The notes: generated from the letters alone by a model not told the origin. DNA of 30,126 nucleotides from an uncultured Collinsella sp. (GCA_900543945.1 UQTN01000007.1:1-30126), one strand, 5' to 3'; shown: positions 1-7,999, counted from the first letter of the stretch. Made by a program: numbers and translations.

Positions 1-52
1 GAAAACACCAGACCGCCGCGGGGCACCCGCAGACCGCAGGGACGGGAGCAGC

Positions 53-58
53 TATACT
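53..58 (+). promoter_or_regulatory. Possible -10 element of purE
   Basis: The hexamer TATACT lies 64 bases before the purE start codon. No convincing -35 hexamer sits 16-18 bases upstream, so this is a weak call based on the -10 only. Confidence 0.3.
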
Positions 59-121
59 ACTCTCAGTAGTTAAGGGTCGCGGATTCGCTGCGTCACCGCT
101 CTCAACAGGAGGTCTTTGTTT

Positions 122-586
122 ATGGCAGATCAAAAGCCGGTTGTCGGGATCATCATGGGTTCCAAGTCCGATCTGGGCGTTATGGAAGGCTGCACCGCCG
201 AGCTCGAGGCACTGGGTGTGCCCTATGAGCTCGTGATCGCGAGCGCGCACCGCACGCCGGCGAAGGTCCACGAGTGGGCTTCGACTGCCGCCGATCGCGG
301 TATCAAAGTGATTATCGCCGCCGCCGGCAAGGCCGCTCACCTGGGTGGTGTCGTGGCTGCCTTTACGCCGCTGCCGGTTATCGGCGTGCCTATGAAGACG
401 AGTGACCTGGGCGGTATGGATTCGCTGCTGTCGATGGTGCAGATGCCTTCGGGCGTGCCCGTGGCCTGCGTTGCCATCAACGGTGCCAAGAACGCCGCCA
501 TCTATGCCACGCAGATTCTGGGTGCTTGCGACCCCGAGTACCGCAAGGTTATCGAGAAAATGAAGCAGGAGATGGCCGACGCCTAG
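122..586 (+). CDS. purE: N5-carboxyaminoimidazole ribonucleotide mutase (PurE)
   Basis: PurE interconverts N5-CAIR and CAIR in de novo purine synthesis, as a soluble cytosolic oligomer. The 154-residue protein is of normal length. It shows the GSKSD nucleotide-binding start near residues 14-18, the SAHRTP motif, an AGKAAHLGGV segment in place of the common AGGAAHLPG, and the MVQMPSGVPVA segment near its middle. These favour class I PurE over the CO2-using class II type. ATG 122 was chosen because AGGAGGT at 107-113 sits eight bases before it; an upstream in-frame TTG at 116 is too close to that site. The class I partner PurK is not in the window. The gene lies 35 bases before a sortase gene, so the two may be co-transcribed although functionally unrelated. 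Confidence in the family is very high. Confidence 0.96.
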   Translation: MADQKPVVGIIMGSKSDLGVMEGCTAELEALGVPYELVIASAHRTPAKVHEWASTAADRGIKVIIAAAGKAAHLGGVVAAFTPLPVIGVPMKTSDLGGMDSLLSMVQMPSGVPVACVAINGAKNAAIYATQILGACDPEYRKVIEKMKQEMADA

Positions 587-621
587 GCGTTCCGCCGTTT
601 CACCGCAGTATAAGGAGAGCC

Positions 622-1620
622 ATGTCCGATTATCAGGGAAAACGATTCAAGGCTTCTCAGATTCCCGATCCGTCGAAGCCGGGTGCTGCCCATGCGGCAC
701 AGCAGGGTCGGACATCCTCTCCTCAGCAGCCGCGCGCGCCGCGTTCCGTAACGCCGACGTCCCATCGCCGTCAGGATACGCCTGCTGCTTATCGCCCTTC
801 GTCATACAGTACGGCCAAGAAGTCACCTCGCTCTTCGGCGCATACCGCGCCATCGAGCTATACCGAGCCGCTGCGCAAAAAGCGCCGCTCCGTCATTCCC
901 ATTCTGCTCATCATCATTGGCATTGGCCTGATCGTTGCTGCGGCCGCCATCTTTATTAATGCCCAGATTGGCTACAAGCAGGCGAGCGAGTCGTATCAAA
1001 AAATCGAAAAGCAATATGTGAGCGACAAGGACGCCAGCGGCGTGCCGATTATCGACTTCAACGCGCTCGCCCAGACAAATCCCGAGGTTGTGGGTTGGAT
1101 GTACGCGCCCGGCACCAACATCAACTACCCCGTGGTGCAGACCAACAACAACTCCAAGTACCTCAACACGCTGTTCGACGGTACGGCCAATGCCTCGGGA
1201 GCCATCTTCTTGGATAGCGACGACACCGCGCCGGGCATGGTGGATCAGCAGACCACGATTTACGGCCATCACATGAACGACGGTTCGATGTTCAACGTGA
1301 TTTCGCGTACGACCGATCAGGCGACGTTCGACAGCATGGAATACGTGTACTACATCACGTGCGATGCGACGTATAAGTTGCGCCCGCTGGCGACCAAGGT
1401 GGTCGAGGACACGTATGCCAAGGCGCGCACGCCCAACTTTGAGGGCGATGACGGACTGAAGAATTACCTGTCCGAGATGCTCGACGGTGCCTCTGCCGTG
1501 GCGAGCGATGCCACCGACCGTGCCGCTTCGGCAACCAAGGTCGTAACGCTTGTGACCTGTCGCTCGCTGTCGCTGAGCAACACACGCGCCGTCATGGTGC
1601 TCACGCCGGTCGAGGAATAA
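622..1620 (+). CDS. Class B sortase, membrane-anchored transpeptidase
   Basis: The 332-residue protein should cleave a C-terminal sorting motif in surface proteins and join them to a cell-wall or pilin nucleophile outside the membrane. Residues 1-88 are a basic Ser/Pro-rich cytoplasmic tail, 91-113 one membrane helix, and about 145-330 the sortase domain. Class B features include INYPVVQ, SGAIFLDSDD, the catalytic His216 in IYGHHM, Cys313 in LVTCRS and Arg322 in NTRAVM. ATG 622 follows AAGGAGA at 612-618; an upstream TTG overlapping purE has no such site. No substrate is adjacent; two proteins with sorting signals lie about 14 and 16 kb downstream. Those signals (LAATG, LVNTG) differ from classical class B substrates such as NPQTN, so the pairing is unproven. 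A specialised pilin-type sortase is an alternative role. Confidence 0.92.
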   Translation: MSDYQGKRFKASQIPDPSKPGAAHAAQQGRTSSPQQPRAPRSVTPTSHRRQDTPAAYRPSSYSTAKKSPRSSAHTAPSSYTEPLRKKRRSVIPILLIIIGIGLIVAAAAIFINAQIGYKQASESYQKIEKQYVSDKDASGVPIIDFNALAQTNPEVVGWMYAPGTNINYPVVQTNNNSKYLNTLFDGTANASGAIFLDSDDTAPGMVDQQTTIYGHHMNDGSMFNVISRTTDQATFDSMEYVYYITCDATYKLRPLATKVVEDTYAKARTPNFEGDDGLKNYLSEMLDGASAVASDATDRAASATKVVTLVTCRSLSLSNTRAVMVLTPVEE

Positions 1621-1675
1621 AGTGTCCGGGAGCCCCGTCCCAAAAAGACTGCCCTGGAAATCAAAAGGAGAAATG

Positions 1676-2092
1676 ATGTTTGAGAATGGCAAATCGATGC
1701 CTTCGGTTGATGCTTGGCTGCGCGAAGCCAAGGCCGATGTTTCGGCGGCTGATTGTGGGATGTACCTGACACACAACGGCGTGGTGCGCGCGACGCCCAA
1801 GGCCGAGGTGCGTGGGGTCGAGACCGATGGTGTGGCGCCTGGACATAAGGTGGGCGGCATGGCGTTTGGCTTCGATGCCGAAAAGGTGCAGGCCGCTATC
1901 GAGGCAACGCACGCGATGCCGGGTATCGGTTACGTGCGCGTGTGGTTGGCGAGTGGCGAGCTCGCCGTGGGCGACGACATCATGCTCGTGCTCATTGGCG
2001 GGGACATTCGCCCGCATGTGGTCGATGCGCTGCAGGCGCTCGTCGGTACCATCAAAAATGAGTGTGTGAGCGAGGTCGAGCGCGAGGCGTAG
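1676..2092 (+). CDS. Divergent MoaE-like (molybdopterin synthase large subunit family) protein
   Basis: The 138-residue protein resembles MoaE in its C-terminal half. The segment IGYVRVWLASGELAVGDD matches the MoaE strand pattern with the conserved G-L-VGD turn, followed by DALQALVGTIKNE, the usual DxLK region. MoaE transfers sulfur with MoaD to form molybdopterin. Lys127 aligns with one of the two catalytic lysines; the second, in the usual PIWKKE ending, is missing because the chain continues CVSEVEREA. The N-terminal half is weakly conserved. Two in-frame ATGs occur at 1673 and 1676; 1676 is preferred because AAAGGAG at 1664-1670 is then five bases away. No other cofactor-synthesis gene is in the window, so its role could have drifted. 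Family assignment is moderate, function uncertain. Confidence 0.6.
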   Translation: MFENGKSMPSVDAWLREAKADVSAADCGMYLTHNGVVRATPKAEVRGVETDGVAPGHKVGGMAFGFDAEKVQAAIEATHAMPGIGYVRVWLASGELAVGDDIMLVLIGGDIRPHVVDALQALVGTIKNECVSEVEREA

Positions 2093-2122
2093 AGGCTTGC
2101 GTCGATAGAAGGCTCGTTTATA

Positions 2123-2161
2123 AAAATGCCCGCCGGTACGTGTGATACCGGCGGGCATTTT
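2123..2161. terminator. Strong bidirectional rho-independent terminator
   Basis: A perfect 16-bp inverted repeat (2123-2138 with 2146-2161) encloses a 7-base loop. The arms end in AAAA/TTTT, giving a U-rich tail on both strands. It lies between the MoaE-like gene and the convergent CmpB-like gene and can serve both. Confidence 0.9.
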
Positions 2162-2182
2162 GTGTTTTGGGCGCGGTGGGCG

Positions 2183-3412
2183 CTACACGCGCGTCGCATC
2201 CTTGGGGCTCATGGTCATGCTCTGGAAGCGGTTCTCCATGTAGTCGTTATCGAAATACTTGCCGTAGAACTGCGCGACGGGAATATCCGGCTCCGTGCCG
2301 TTGACGCGCTGGTACCAGTAGTCGAGCGACTGCAGCGTCATGACGCCGTCGACCAGCATAATGACGGTAAAGATGACGGTAGCCGAGTAGCGACTCTTCC
2401 ACGGAATCATGTTGATGAGCTTGAGCAGCCTCGGCAACAGCAGCTTGATCCAGATAAGGCCACCCAGGCCCCACAGGCAGGCAAAGCCCGTGCAGGTGCG
2501 TCCGCCCGTAAGGACGGCGAGTGGGTCGGGCATGCCGAACAGCTTCATGTGCGAGTAGCTCCACGAGACCACGCCAAATGAGGTCTGCATAAACCAGCCC
2601 ACGAACACCTCAAAGCTCGCGCCGAGCACAGCGCTTACCAGGAAAATGATGATGGGGTTCTTTTTATAGAAGCGGTTGAGCACCATGGTCATGAGTACGG
2701 CGCCAAAGCCATAGATGGGGCTGAAGGGACCAAACAGCATGCCGGCGCGGTTCTGGTAGACGCCCGGGTCGTCGACTGTCATATGCCAGATGTCCTCGGC
2801 GATCAGGCCGAGCACGCAGCAGACGAAGAATACCCAGAACAGGTTGAAGTAGTTGAGCTTGATGTAGCCCTCGCCGGTTTCATCGCGGCCGAGCATGCCC
2901 TCCGCCGCGGCGTCACGGTCGAGCATCTCCTGCAGGCGGCGCTGCAGTTCGCGCTCCTGGCGCAGCGTGGGGTCGACGGTTGCCGAAAGTGCAACGAGGA
3001 TGCCGAGCTGGATCGCGGGACGCAGCAGGAAGGGCCCGATGCCCTGGAGCATCACGTCGACCAAAAGCTCGACGACGGTGAATGCAATAAGGATGTAGGA
3101 CAGGCGGGCGGCGTTGCGGCGCTGGTTTTTGATAAGGTCCAGGCCAAAGATGATCAGGATGACGGCACTTGCCGCAGAGAGCATGATGCCGGCGACGATG
3201 AGTCCAACCGCGACGAGCGTGTTGTCGCCGAGCTTGGCAGCGGCGTTGCCGTTGATGAGCGCGGTGATGACCTGCCACATAAAGGCGGCGACCGACGGGA
3301 GTGTGCCCACGCCGGACAGGATGCACAGGACGGCGTACACCTTAATGATGAGGGGAATCTTCTTGACCTCCGTGGCGCTGGGGACGCTGGGGTCGAGTCC
3401 GTTTCGATCCAT
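2183..3412 (-). CDS. Multi-pass membrane protein with C-terminal CmpB-type (putative ABC-transporter type IV) domain
   Basis: The 409-residue integral membrane protein has about nine hydrophobic segments. The N-terminal half (segments near 21-45, 66-92, 104-124, 130-146) is followed by a charged linker at about 148-185 (RQERELQRRLQEMLDRD). The C-terminal part (about 187-365) carries NRAGMLFGPFSPIYGFGAV, ASFEVFVGWFMQ and a WSYSHMKLFG-type segment, the signature of the CmpB family named putative ABC-transporter type IV. The true function of that family is not known. ATG 3412 follows GAAAGG on the minus strand, and a good promoter lies at 3439-3467. It is a single-gene unit, convergent to the purE cluster and divergent from purF. 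No ATPase gene is adjacent, so the transporter label should be read only as the family name. Confidence 0.85.
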   Translation of the reverse strand: MDRNGLDPSVPSATEVKKIPLIIKVYAVLCILSGVGTLPSVAAFMWQVITALINGNAAAKLGDNTLVAVGLIVAGIMLSAASAVILIIFGLDLIKNQRRNAARLSYILIAFTVVELLVDVMLQGIGPFLLRPAIQLGILVALSATVDPTLRQERELQRRLQEMLDRDAAAEGMLGRDETGEGYIKLNYFNLFWVFFVCCVLGLIAEDIWHMTVDDPGVYQNRAGMLFGPFSPIYGFGAVLMTMVLNRFYKKNPIIIFLVSAVLGASFEVFVGWFMQTSFGVVSWSYSHMKLFGMPDPLAVLTGGRTCTGFACLWGLGGLIWIKLLLPRLLKLINMIPWKSRYSATVIFTVIMLVDGVMTLQSLDYWYQRVNGTEPDIPVAQFYGKYFDNDYMENRFQSMTMSPKDATRV

Positions 3413-3438
3413 ACAGAACCTTTCTCGCTTTGTCCTAG

Positions 3439-3467
3439 ATTACAAGGATACGCCGCCGACCTGCCAA
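3439..3467 (-). promoter_or_regulatory. Sigma-70-type promoter for the CmpB-like gene
   Basis: On the minus strand TTGGCA (3467-3462) and TGTAAT (3444-3439) are separated by exactly 17 bases. The -10 lies 26 bases before the start codon at 3412. Confidence 0.6.
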
Positions 3468-3650
3468 AAGACAGGACGAACGTCCCAATTGCAACAATGC
3501 AACCCTCAACGGTGGACGCGGCGGCCATCTGGGGGCGCGGGCGCTTGCGCTGGACAGACCAATAAAATGTTTGGCCACAAAACGGATTATTAGCTCGGTG
3601 GGCTTTTAAAAAGCGCTGCTCATGCGCTGGGGAGCGCGTCGCGCCGTGCG

Positions 3651-3656
3651 TATAAT
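3651..3656 (+). promoter_or_regulatory. -10 element of the purF promoter
   Basis: A consensus TATAAT lies 41 bases before the purF ATG. The matching -35 position reads TGGGGA, a poor match, which may mean activator dependence. No purine riboswitch or PUR-box-like palindrome was seen between 3468 and 3697. Confidence 0.55.
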
Positions 3657-3697
3657 AAGGCGGGTAACGCCAAAATACGAGGCTCTGAGGGGATGCC

Positions 3698-5368
3698 ATG
3701 TCTCAAGAAACCATCCGCGCGGCCGAGCGTGCCGCGGGACAGGTGAACGCCATGTCGACGTATGATCCGGACTCCGACCAGCTGCATGAGGAATGCGGCG
3801 TTTTTGGTGTCTGGGCGCCCGATCGCGACGTGGCTCGACTGACGTACTTTGGCCTGCGTGCACTGCAGCACCGTGGCCAAGAATCGGCGGGAATCGCTGT
3901 TGGTGACGGCGGTACGGTTATGGTCCGCAAGGATCTGGGCCTGCTCGACCGCGTGTTCTCCAATGCCGACTTGTCGACGCTCTCCGGTCAGCTGGCCGTG
4001 GGTCATGTGCGCTACGGCACCGCCGGCGCCAAGAGCTGGGAAGCCTCTCAGCCGCACCTCTCTACCATCAATAGCGTCATTATCGCGCTCGCGCACAACG
4101 GCACCCTCGTCAACACCGACGAGCTGCGCCGCCAGCTGATCGAGCTGGGCGTGCCGTTCCTCTCCAACTCGGATTCCGAGGTTGCGACCAAACTCATCGG
4201 CTACTTTACCCAGCGTACGGGCCATCTGCGCGAGGGCATTCGCAAGACCATGGAGCTCGTGCGCGGCGGCTACGCCATGACGCTCATTAACGAGCAGGCG
4301 CTCTACGCCTTCCGCGACCCGCACGGCATTCGCCCGCTCGTGCTGGGCAAGCTGGTGGACGAGGGTCTGGACCAGGCCGATGCCGCAGCCGTTTCGCAGC
4401 TGCCGTCGCAGGACGGCGCTGCAACGGTCGACTCCGCCGTCCGTGTCACGCGCGCCGGCGGCTGGGTCGTTGCTTCCGAGACCTGCGCACTCGACATCGT
4501 GGGTGCCGAGTACGTCCGTGACGTCCGTCCCGGCGAGATCTTGCGCATCAGCGCCGAGGGCCTGGTATCCGAGCAGGGCGTGCCTGCGGCCGAAGAGCCC
4601 GCCAACTGCATCTTTGAGCAGGTCTACTTTGCCCGCCCCGACTCCATCATGAACGGCAAGAGCGTCTATGCCTGCCGTTACGACATGGGTCGTCAGCTGG
4701 CACATGAGGAGCCTGTCGAGGCCGACCTGGTCATCGGCGTGCCCGACTCCGGCCTGCCGCCCGCGGAGGGGTATTCGCACGAGAGCGGTATTCCCTTTGG
4801 CGAGGGCCTTATCAAGAACCGCTACGTGGGCCGTACGTTTATCGAGCCTACGCAGGAGTTGCGCGCCATGGGCGTGCGTATGAAACTCAACCCGCTGCGC
4901 GACAATATCGAGGGCAAGCGCCTGGTCGTCATCGACGACTCCATCGTGCGCGGCACCACCATGGTGCAGCTCGTCAAGATGCTGCGCAACGCCGGCGCCA
5001 AGGAGATTCATATCCGCATCAACTCGCCCGAGGTCATTTGGCCGTGCTTCTACGGTATCGATACCGACGTGCAGTCGCAGCTTATCAGCGCCAACAAGAC
5101 GGTCGACGAGATTTGCGAGTATATCGGCGCCGATTCGTTGGCCTTCCTTTCGGTCGAGGGCCTGCTTAAGGTCATGCCCAAGGGCGGCTACTGCGACGCG
5201 TGCTTTACCGGCCGCTATCCCGTGGCGATTCCCGAGAGCTTTGGCCGCGACAAGTTTATGGAGGGCTTTAAGCCCCGCAACCTGGACAAGCCGCTGTACT
5301 TTGACGACGACGCCGTGGTCGAGAAATACGACGACCGCAGCTGGGAAGAGGAGCACGGCGAGGCCTAA
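3698..5368 (+). CDS. purF: Amidophosphoribosyltransferase (PurF)
   Basis: PurF makes 5-phosphoribosylamine from PRPP and glutamine, the committed step of purine synthesis. The 556-residue chain begins with a 32-residue leader; Cys33 in EECGVFG would become the N-terminal nucleophile after propeptide removal. The class II glutaminase domain (about 33-270) holds LQHRGQESAG, GHVRYGT and the LAHNGTLVN oxyanion segment. The phosphoribosyltransferase domain carries the PRPP loop LVVIDDSIVRGTT at 409-421. Cys304, Cys450, Cys499 and Cys502 sit where the Bacillus-type enzyme binds a 4Fe-4S cluster, so an oxygen-sensitive form is likely. The leader is longer than usual and residues about 220-250 look like an insertion. 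ATG 3698 follows GAGGGG; ATG 3752 is an alternative. A palindromic repeat begins inside the stop codon, and purM follows. Confidence 0.97.
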   Translation: MSQETIRAAERAAGQVNAMSTYDPDSDQLHEECGVFGVWAPDRDVARLTYFGLRALQHRGQESAGIAVGDGGTVMVRKDLGLLDRVFSNADLSTLSGQLAVGHVRYGTAGAKSWEASQPHLSTINSVIIALAHNGTLVNTDELRRQLIELGVPFLSNSDSEVATKLIGYFTQRTGHLREGIRKTMELVRGGYAMTLINEQALYAFRDPHGIRPLVLGKLVDEGLDQADAAAVSQLPSQDGAATVDSAVRVTRAGGWVVASETCALDIVGAEYVRDVRPGEILRISAEGLVSEQGVPAAEEPANCIFEQVYFARPDSIMNGKSVYACRYDMGRQLAHEEPVEADLVIGVPDSGLPPAEGYSHESGIPFGEGLIKNRYVGRTFIEPTQELRAMGVRMKLNPLRDNIEGKRLVVIDDSIVRGTTMVQLVKMLRNAGAKEIHIRINSPEVIWPCFYGIDTDVQSQLISANKTVDEICEYIGADSLAFLSVEGLLKVMPKGGYCDACFTGRYPVAIPESFGRDKFMEGFKPRNLDKPLYFDDDAVVEKYDDRSWEEEHGEA

Positions 5369-5407
5369 AACCTGCCATATGGGGACAGGTATATTTTGGT
5401 AGGTTTT
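5367..5407 (+). repeat. Palindromic GGGGAC-core repeat overlapping the purF stop codon
   Basis: AAAACCTGCCA (5367-5377) pairs with TGGTAGGTTTT (5397-5407), with one G-U pair. The region between contains GGGGACAGGT. The first bases are the last two of the purF TAA. Related copies lie at 27504-27542 and 27668-27706. The hairpin with its T-run could also act as a terminator or a transcript stabiliser. Confidence 0.75.
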
Positions 5408-5525
5408 ACCTGCTGTTTTGTTGATATGACGGCGGGTGCTGTTATGGCACACGCCGAAATGAACGCAATTATGAGCACCGTTTGGCGCCCGCGCGGCGCG
5501 ACGGTAGTGGGAGAGGAAGGCTCAG

Positions 5526-6629
5526 ATGAGCGACAGCAAGCATGTGACGTACGAGGACGCCGGCGTCGATACCGCCGAGGGCGGCCGCGCCGTCGACGCG
5601 ATTAAGCAAATGGTCAAGGACACCAATCGCCCCGAGGTTATCGGCGGCATCGGTGGCTTTGGTGGCCTGTTCTCGGCCGCCGCGCTTAAGGATATGGAAG
5701 ACCCGATCCTGATCAGCGGTACCGACGGCGTGGGCACCAAGCTCGTGCTCGCCCAGATCATGGACCGTCACGAGACGGTGGGCCAGGACCTGGTCGCTAT
5801 GTGCGTCAACGATATTCTGGCTTCGGGCGCCGAGCCGCTGTTCTTCCTGGACTACGTTGCCATCGGTCACATCGAGGCCGAGCACATGGCAAAGATCATC
5901 AAGGGCGTGGCCGACGGCTGCAAGCTCGCGGGCTGCGCGCTCGTGGGCGGCGAGATGGCCGAGCACCCGGGCGTTATGGCTCCGGCCGACTACGACCTCG
6001 CCGGCTTTACCGTGGGCGTCGTCGACCGTCCCAAGATGCTCGATCCCGCGAACGTTCGCCCGGGCGATGTGATCCTGGGCCTGCCTTCCACCGGCGTGCA
6101 CTCCAACGGCTACTCGCTCGTGCGCAAGGTCATTGGCGTCGACGGCATCAAACCGGGCACGCCCGAGGCCGCCGCTAAGGCCAAGGAGCTGAGCCGTCCG
6201 CTCGAGGAGCTCGGCGGTGCATCGCTGGCAGACGCCCTGCTGGCCCCCACGCGCATCTACGTCAAGCCGATCCTGGAGCTGCTGCGCGGCGGCGCTCCGG
6301 TGCATGCCATTGCCCATATTACCGGTGGTGGCATCACCGAGAACCTCAACCGCGCGCTTGCCGACGACGTTGACGCCGTGGTCACCCGCAACGGTGCCGA
6401 GATGGGCTGGGACGTTCCGCCCGTCATTACCTACGTGTCGCGCCAGGCCGAGCTTGCGCCCAACGAGGCATGCAAGACCTTCAACATGGGCGTCGGCCTG
6501 TGCCTGATCGTCGCCCCCGAGGACGAGGCTGCCGTGACCGAGGCTCTGGTCGCGCTGGGCGAGAAGCCGTTCCGCGTGGGCGAGTGCGTCGAGGGCTCCG
6601 GTGAGGTCGTGTACTCCGATGAGCGCTAA
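5526..6629 (+). CDS. purM: Phosphoribosylformylglycinamidine cyclo-ligase (PurM)
   Basis: PurM closes the imidazole ring, turning FGAM into AIR with ATP, in the cytosol. The 367-residue protein has the expected blocks in order: YEDAGVDTAEGGRAVD at the N terminus, GTDGVGTK near residues 72-79, CVNDILASGAEPLFFLDY, LVGGEMAEHPG, LPSTGVHSNGYSLVRK and the C-terminal HITGGGITENLNRAL. Length is slightly above the usual 340-350. ATG 5526 follows AGGAAGG ending six bases upstream. It overlaps purN by 11 bases, so the two are translationally coupled and give consecutive pathway enzymes from one message. Between purF and purM, 157 bases hold the palindromic repeat at 5367-5407 and no clear promoter. Confidence 0.97.
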   Translation: MSDSKHVTYEDAGVDTAEGGRAVDAIKQMVKDTNRPEVIGGIGGFGGLFSAAALKDMEDPILISGTDGVGTKLVLAQIMDRHETVGQDLVAMCVNDILASGAEPLFFLDYVAIGHIEAEHMAKIIKGVADGCKLAGCALVGGEMAEHPGVMAPADYDLAGFTVGVVDRPKMLDPANVRPGDVILGLPSTGVHSNGYSLVRKVIGVDGIKPGTPEAAAKAKELSRPLEELGGASLADALLAPTRIYVKPILELLRGGAPVHAIAHITGGGITENLNRALADDVDAVVTRNGAEMGWDVPPVITYVSRQAELAPNEACKTFNMGVGLCLIVAPEDEAAVTEALVALGEKPFRVGECVEGSGEVVYSDER

Positions 6630-7320
6630 CGAGCGGATGACTGCCGCCGAGGGCCTGGGCTTTGTGCCCTACACCCGTCCGACCGGCACCGATACGGCCG
6701 AGCCGCTTAAGATTGGCGTGCTTATCAGCGGCTCGGGTACCAACCTGCAGGCGCTGATCGACCTAATCGCCGCCGGCAAGCTCAACGCCTCGATTGAGCT
6801 CGTGGTGTCGAGCCGTCCTTCGGCCAAGGGCCTACAGCGCGCCGAGCGTGCGGGCATCCAGACGCTCACGCTGTCCAAGGATGTCTATGCCGACCCCATC
6901 GCCGCCGACGAGATCATCGCGCATGAGCTGCTCGAACGTGGCTGCGAGTACGTGGTGATGGCCGGCTATATGCGCATGGTGCACACGCCGCTGCTGGCGG
7001 CGTTCCCCAATCGCGTGGTCAACCTGCATCCGGCGCTGCTGCCGAGCTTTACCGGTGCCCATGCGATTGACGATGCGTTTGCGCGTGGCGTCAAGGTGAC
7101 CGGCGTGACCGTGCACTTTGCCAACGAGATTTACGACAACGGCCCCATCATCGCCCAGCGTGCGCTGGCTGTCGAGGAAGGCTGGGACGTCGACACGCTC
7201 GAGGAGCATATCCACGCGATTGAGCACGTGCTGTATCCCGAGGTCGTGCAGATGCTCGCCGACGGCCGCGTCCACGTGCTGGAGAGCGGCAAGGTCGCAA
7301 TTGACGCGCCTCGCGGCTAG
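6619..7320 (+). CDS. purN: Phosphoribosylglycinamide formyltransferase (PurN)
   Basis: PurN formylates GAR using 10-formyl-tetrahydrofolate. The 233-residue protein has the Rossmann-like start KIGVLISGSGTNLQALID, the catalytic segment VVNLHPALLPSF (Asn and His), and VTVHFANEIYDNGPIIAQ holding the conserved Asp of the folate-binding region. The family usually begins directly at the MKIGVL-like strand; here about 30 extra residues precede it (MSANERMTAAEGLG onward). ATG 6619 lies within the last codons of purM and would be read by coupling. ATG 6637 is the alternative and would shorten the chain by six residues. No clear ribosome binding site favours either. A hairpin with a T-run at 7353-7395 closes the unit. 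Confidence 0.95.
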   Translation: MSANERMTAAEGLGFVPYTRPTGTDTAEPLKIGVLISGSGTNLQALIDLIAAGKLNASIELVVSSRPSAKGLQRAERAGIQTLTLSKDVYADPIAADEIIAHELLERGCEYVVMAGYMRMVHTPLLAAFPNRVVNLHPALLPSFTGAHAIDDAFARGVKVTGVTVHFANEIYDNGPIIAQRALAVEEGWDVDTLEEHIHAIEHVLYPEVVQMLADGRVHVLESGKVAIDAPRG

Positions 7321-7352
7321 CGGTGCACAGTACAATTTAGTTGAGTGGTCAG

Positions 7353-7395
7353 GGTGGTCATTGGCGCCAAGGCGCGCGTGGCCACCTTTTGTTTT
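7353..7395 (+). terminator. Rho-independent terminator after purN
   Basis: GGTGGTCA (7353-7360) pairs with TGGCCACC (7379-7386) with one G-U pair. An internal TTGGCGCCAA palindrome lies in the loop, and TTTTGTTTT follows. Confidence 0.65.
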
Positions 7396-7399
7396 GGGT

Positions 7400-7426
7400 A
7401 GTCATCGGGGACGTTCCTGAATGACT
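7400..7426 (+). repeat. Small palindromic repeat with GGGGAC core
   Basis: AGTCAT (7400-7405) and ATGACT (7421-7426) form a perfect 6-bp inverted repeat around CGGGGACGTTCCTGA. It ends 19 bases before the EIIA start codon, so it would be in that gene's 5' region if the gene is transcribed from upstream. Confidence 0.5.
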
Positions 7427-7445
7427 GGGTGAGAGAGGTGAGCGC

Positions 7446-7910
7446 ATGGCGGATAACGAAGCGCTGTTTACGCCTGAGCTGGTGTTTTTTGATTGGGAGT
7501 GTGCGACGCCGGGTGAGGTGTTTGCGCAGCTCGAGAGTGAGCTTGCTCCGCGCGGCTACATTGCCGACGGTTGGCTCGACGCCGTTCGCACGCGCGAGGA
7601 TGCCTATCCCACGGGTCTTGCCATGCCGGCGGCAAACATTGCCATTCCGCATACCGATCCGGGGTTTGTGGCCAAGCCCTATATCGCGGTGGTGAAGCCC
7701 GCCGCGCCCGTGACGTTCAACGCGATGGCGGGCATGGGCGCCCCCGTGCCGGCGCAGATCGTCATCAATCTGGGCATTGCCGAGCCGGGCGGCCAGGTCG
7801 AGGCACTTCAGGCGCTCATGAATATCTTTATGGACGCTGACGCCGCGGCTGACGTGCTCGGCCAGACCACGCCCCAAGGCTTGGTCGACGCCATCCGCCG
7901 CCACTTTTAA
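7446..7910 (+). CDS. PTS sugar transporter EIIA subunit, fructose/mannitol-galactitol type
   Basis: The 154-residue soluble protein fits PTS EIIA type 2, which accepts phosphate from HPr on a histidine and passes it to an EIIB domain. The active-site block REDAYPTGLAMPAANIAIPH places the phospho-acceptor at His69 in IPHTD. The chain ends normally with QGLVDAIRRHF. GatA-like galactitol EIIA proteins give the closest motif pattern, but the substrate cannot be told from this. It stands alone: no EIIB, EIIC or HPr gene is in the window, so it must pair with components elsewhere or have a regulatory role. ATG 7446 follows GAGAGGTGAG. It is flanked on both sides by GGGGAC-core palindromes. Confidence 0.88.
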   Translation: MADNEALFTPELVFFDWECATPGEVFAQLESELAPRGYIADGWLDAVRTREDAYPTGLAMPAANIAIPHTDPGFVAKPYIAVVKPAAPVTFNAMAGMGAPVPAQIVINLGIAEPGGQVEALQALMNIFMDADAAADVLGQTTPQGLVDAIRRHF

Positions 7911-7914
7911 GGAC

Positions 7915-7968
7915 GGCACTGGGGGACTGTCCCTAACTGCCGACAGAAAAGGAACGTCCCCAAGTGCC
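7915..7968 (+). repeat. Long palindromic repeat with GGGGAC arms
   Basis: The 13-base arms (7915-7927 and 7956-7968) are inverted copies with a single mismatch. The left arm carries GGGGGAC and the right GTCCCC. A nested GGGACTGTCCC palindrome spans the end of the left arm. It begins five bases after the EIIA stop codon. Confidence 0.7.
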
Positions 7969-7999
7969 AACTGCCAAAGTTGTCACCTTTGCACCAAAA

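Noticed and set aside
3470..3490. Another GGGAC-core palindrome near ACGTCCC
   Set aside because: The bases around it do not form matching arms, so at most it is a decayed copy.
3413..3697. Purine riboswitch before purF
   Set aside because: No three-way-junction-like arrangement or conserved loop sequences were found; only a -10 element and a minus-strand promoter can be seen.
3620..5452. 610-residue open frame on the minus strand
   Set aside because: It is fully antisense to purF, whose motifs are complete. High G+C leaves long open antisense frames, and its translation is His/Asp/Ala/Gly-biased with no recognisable motif.
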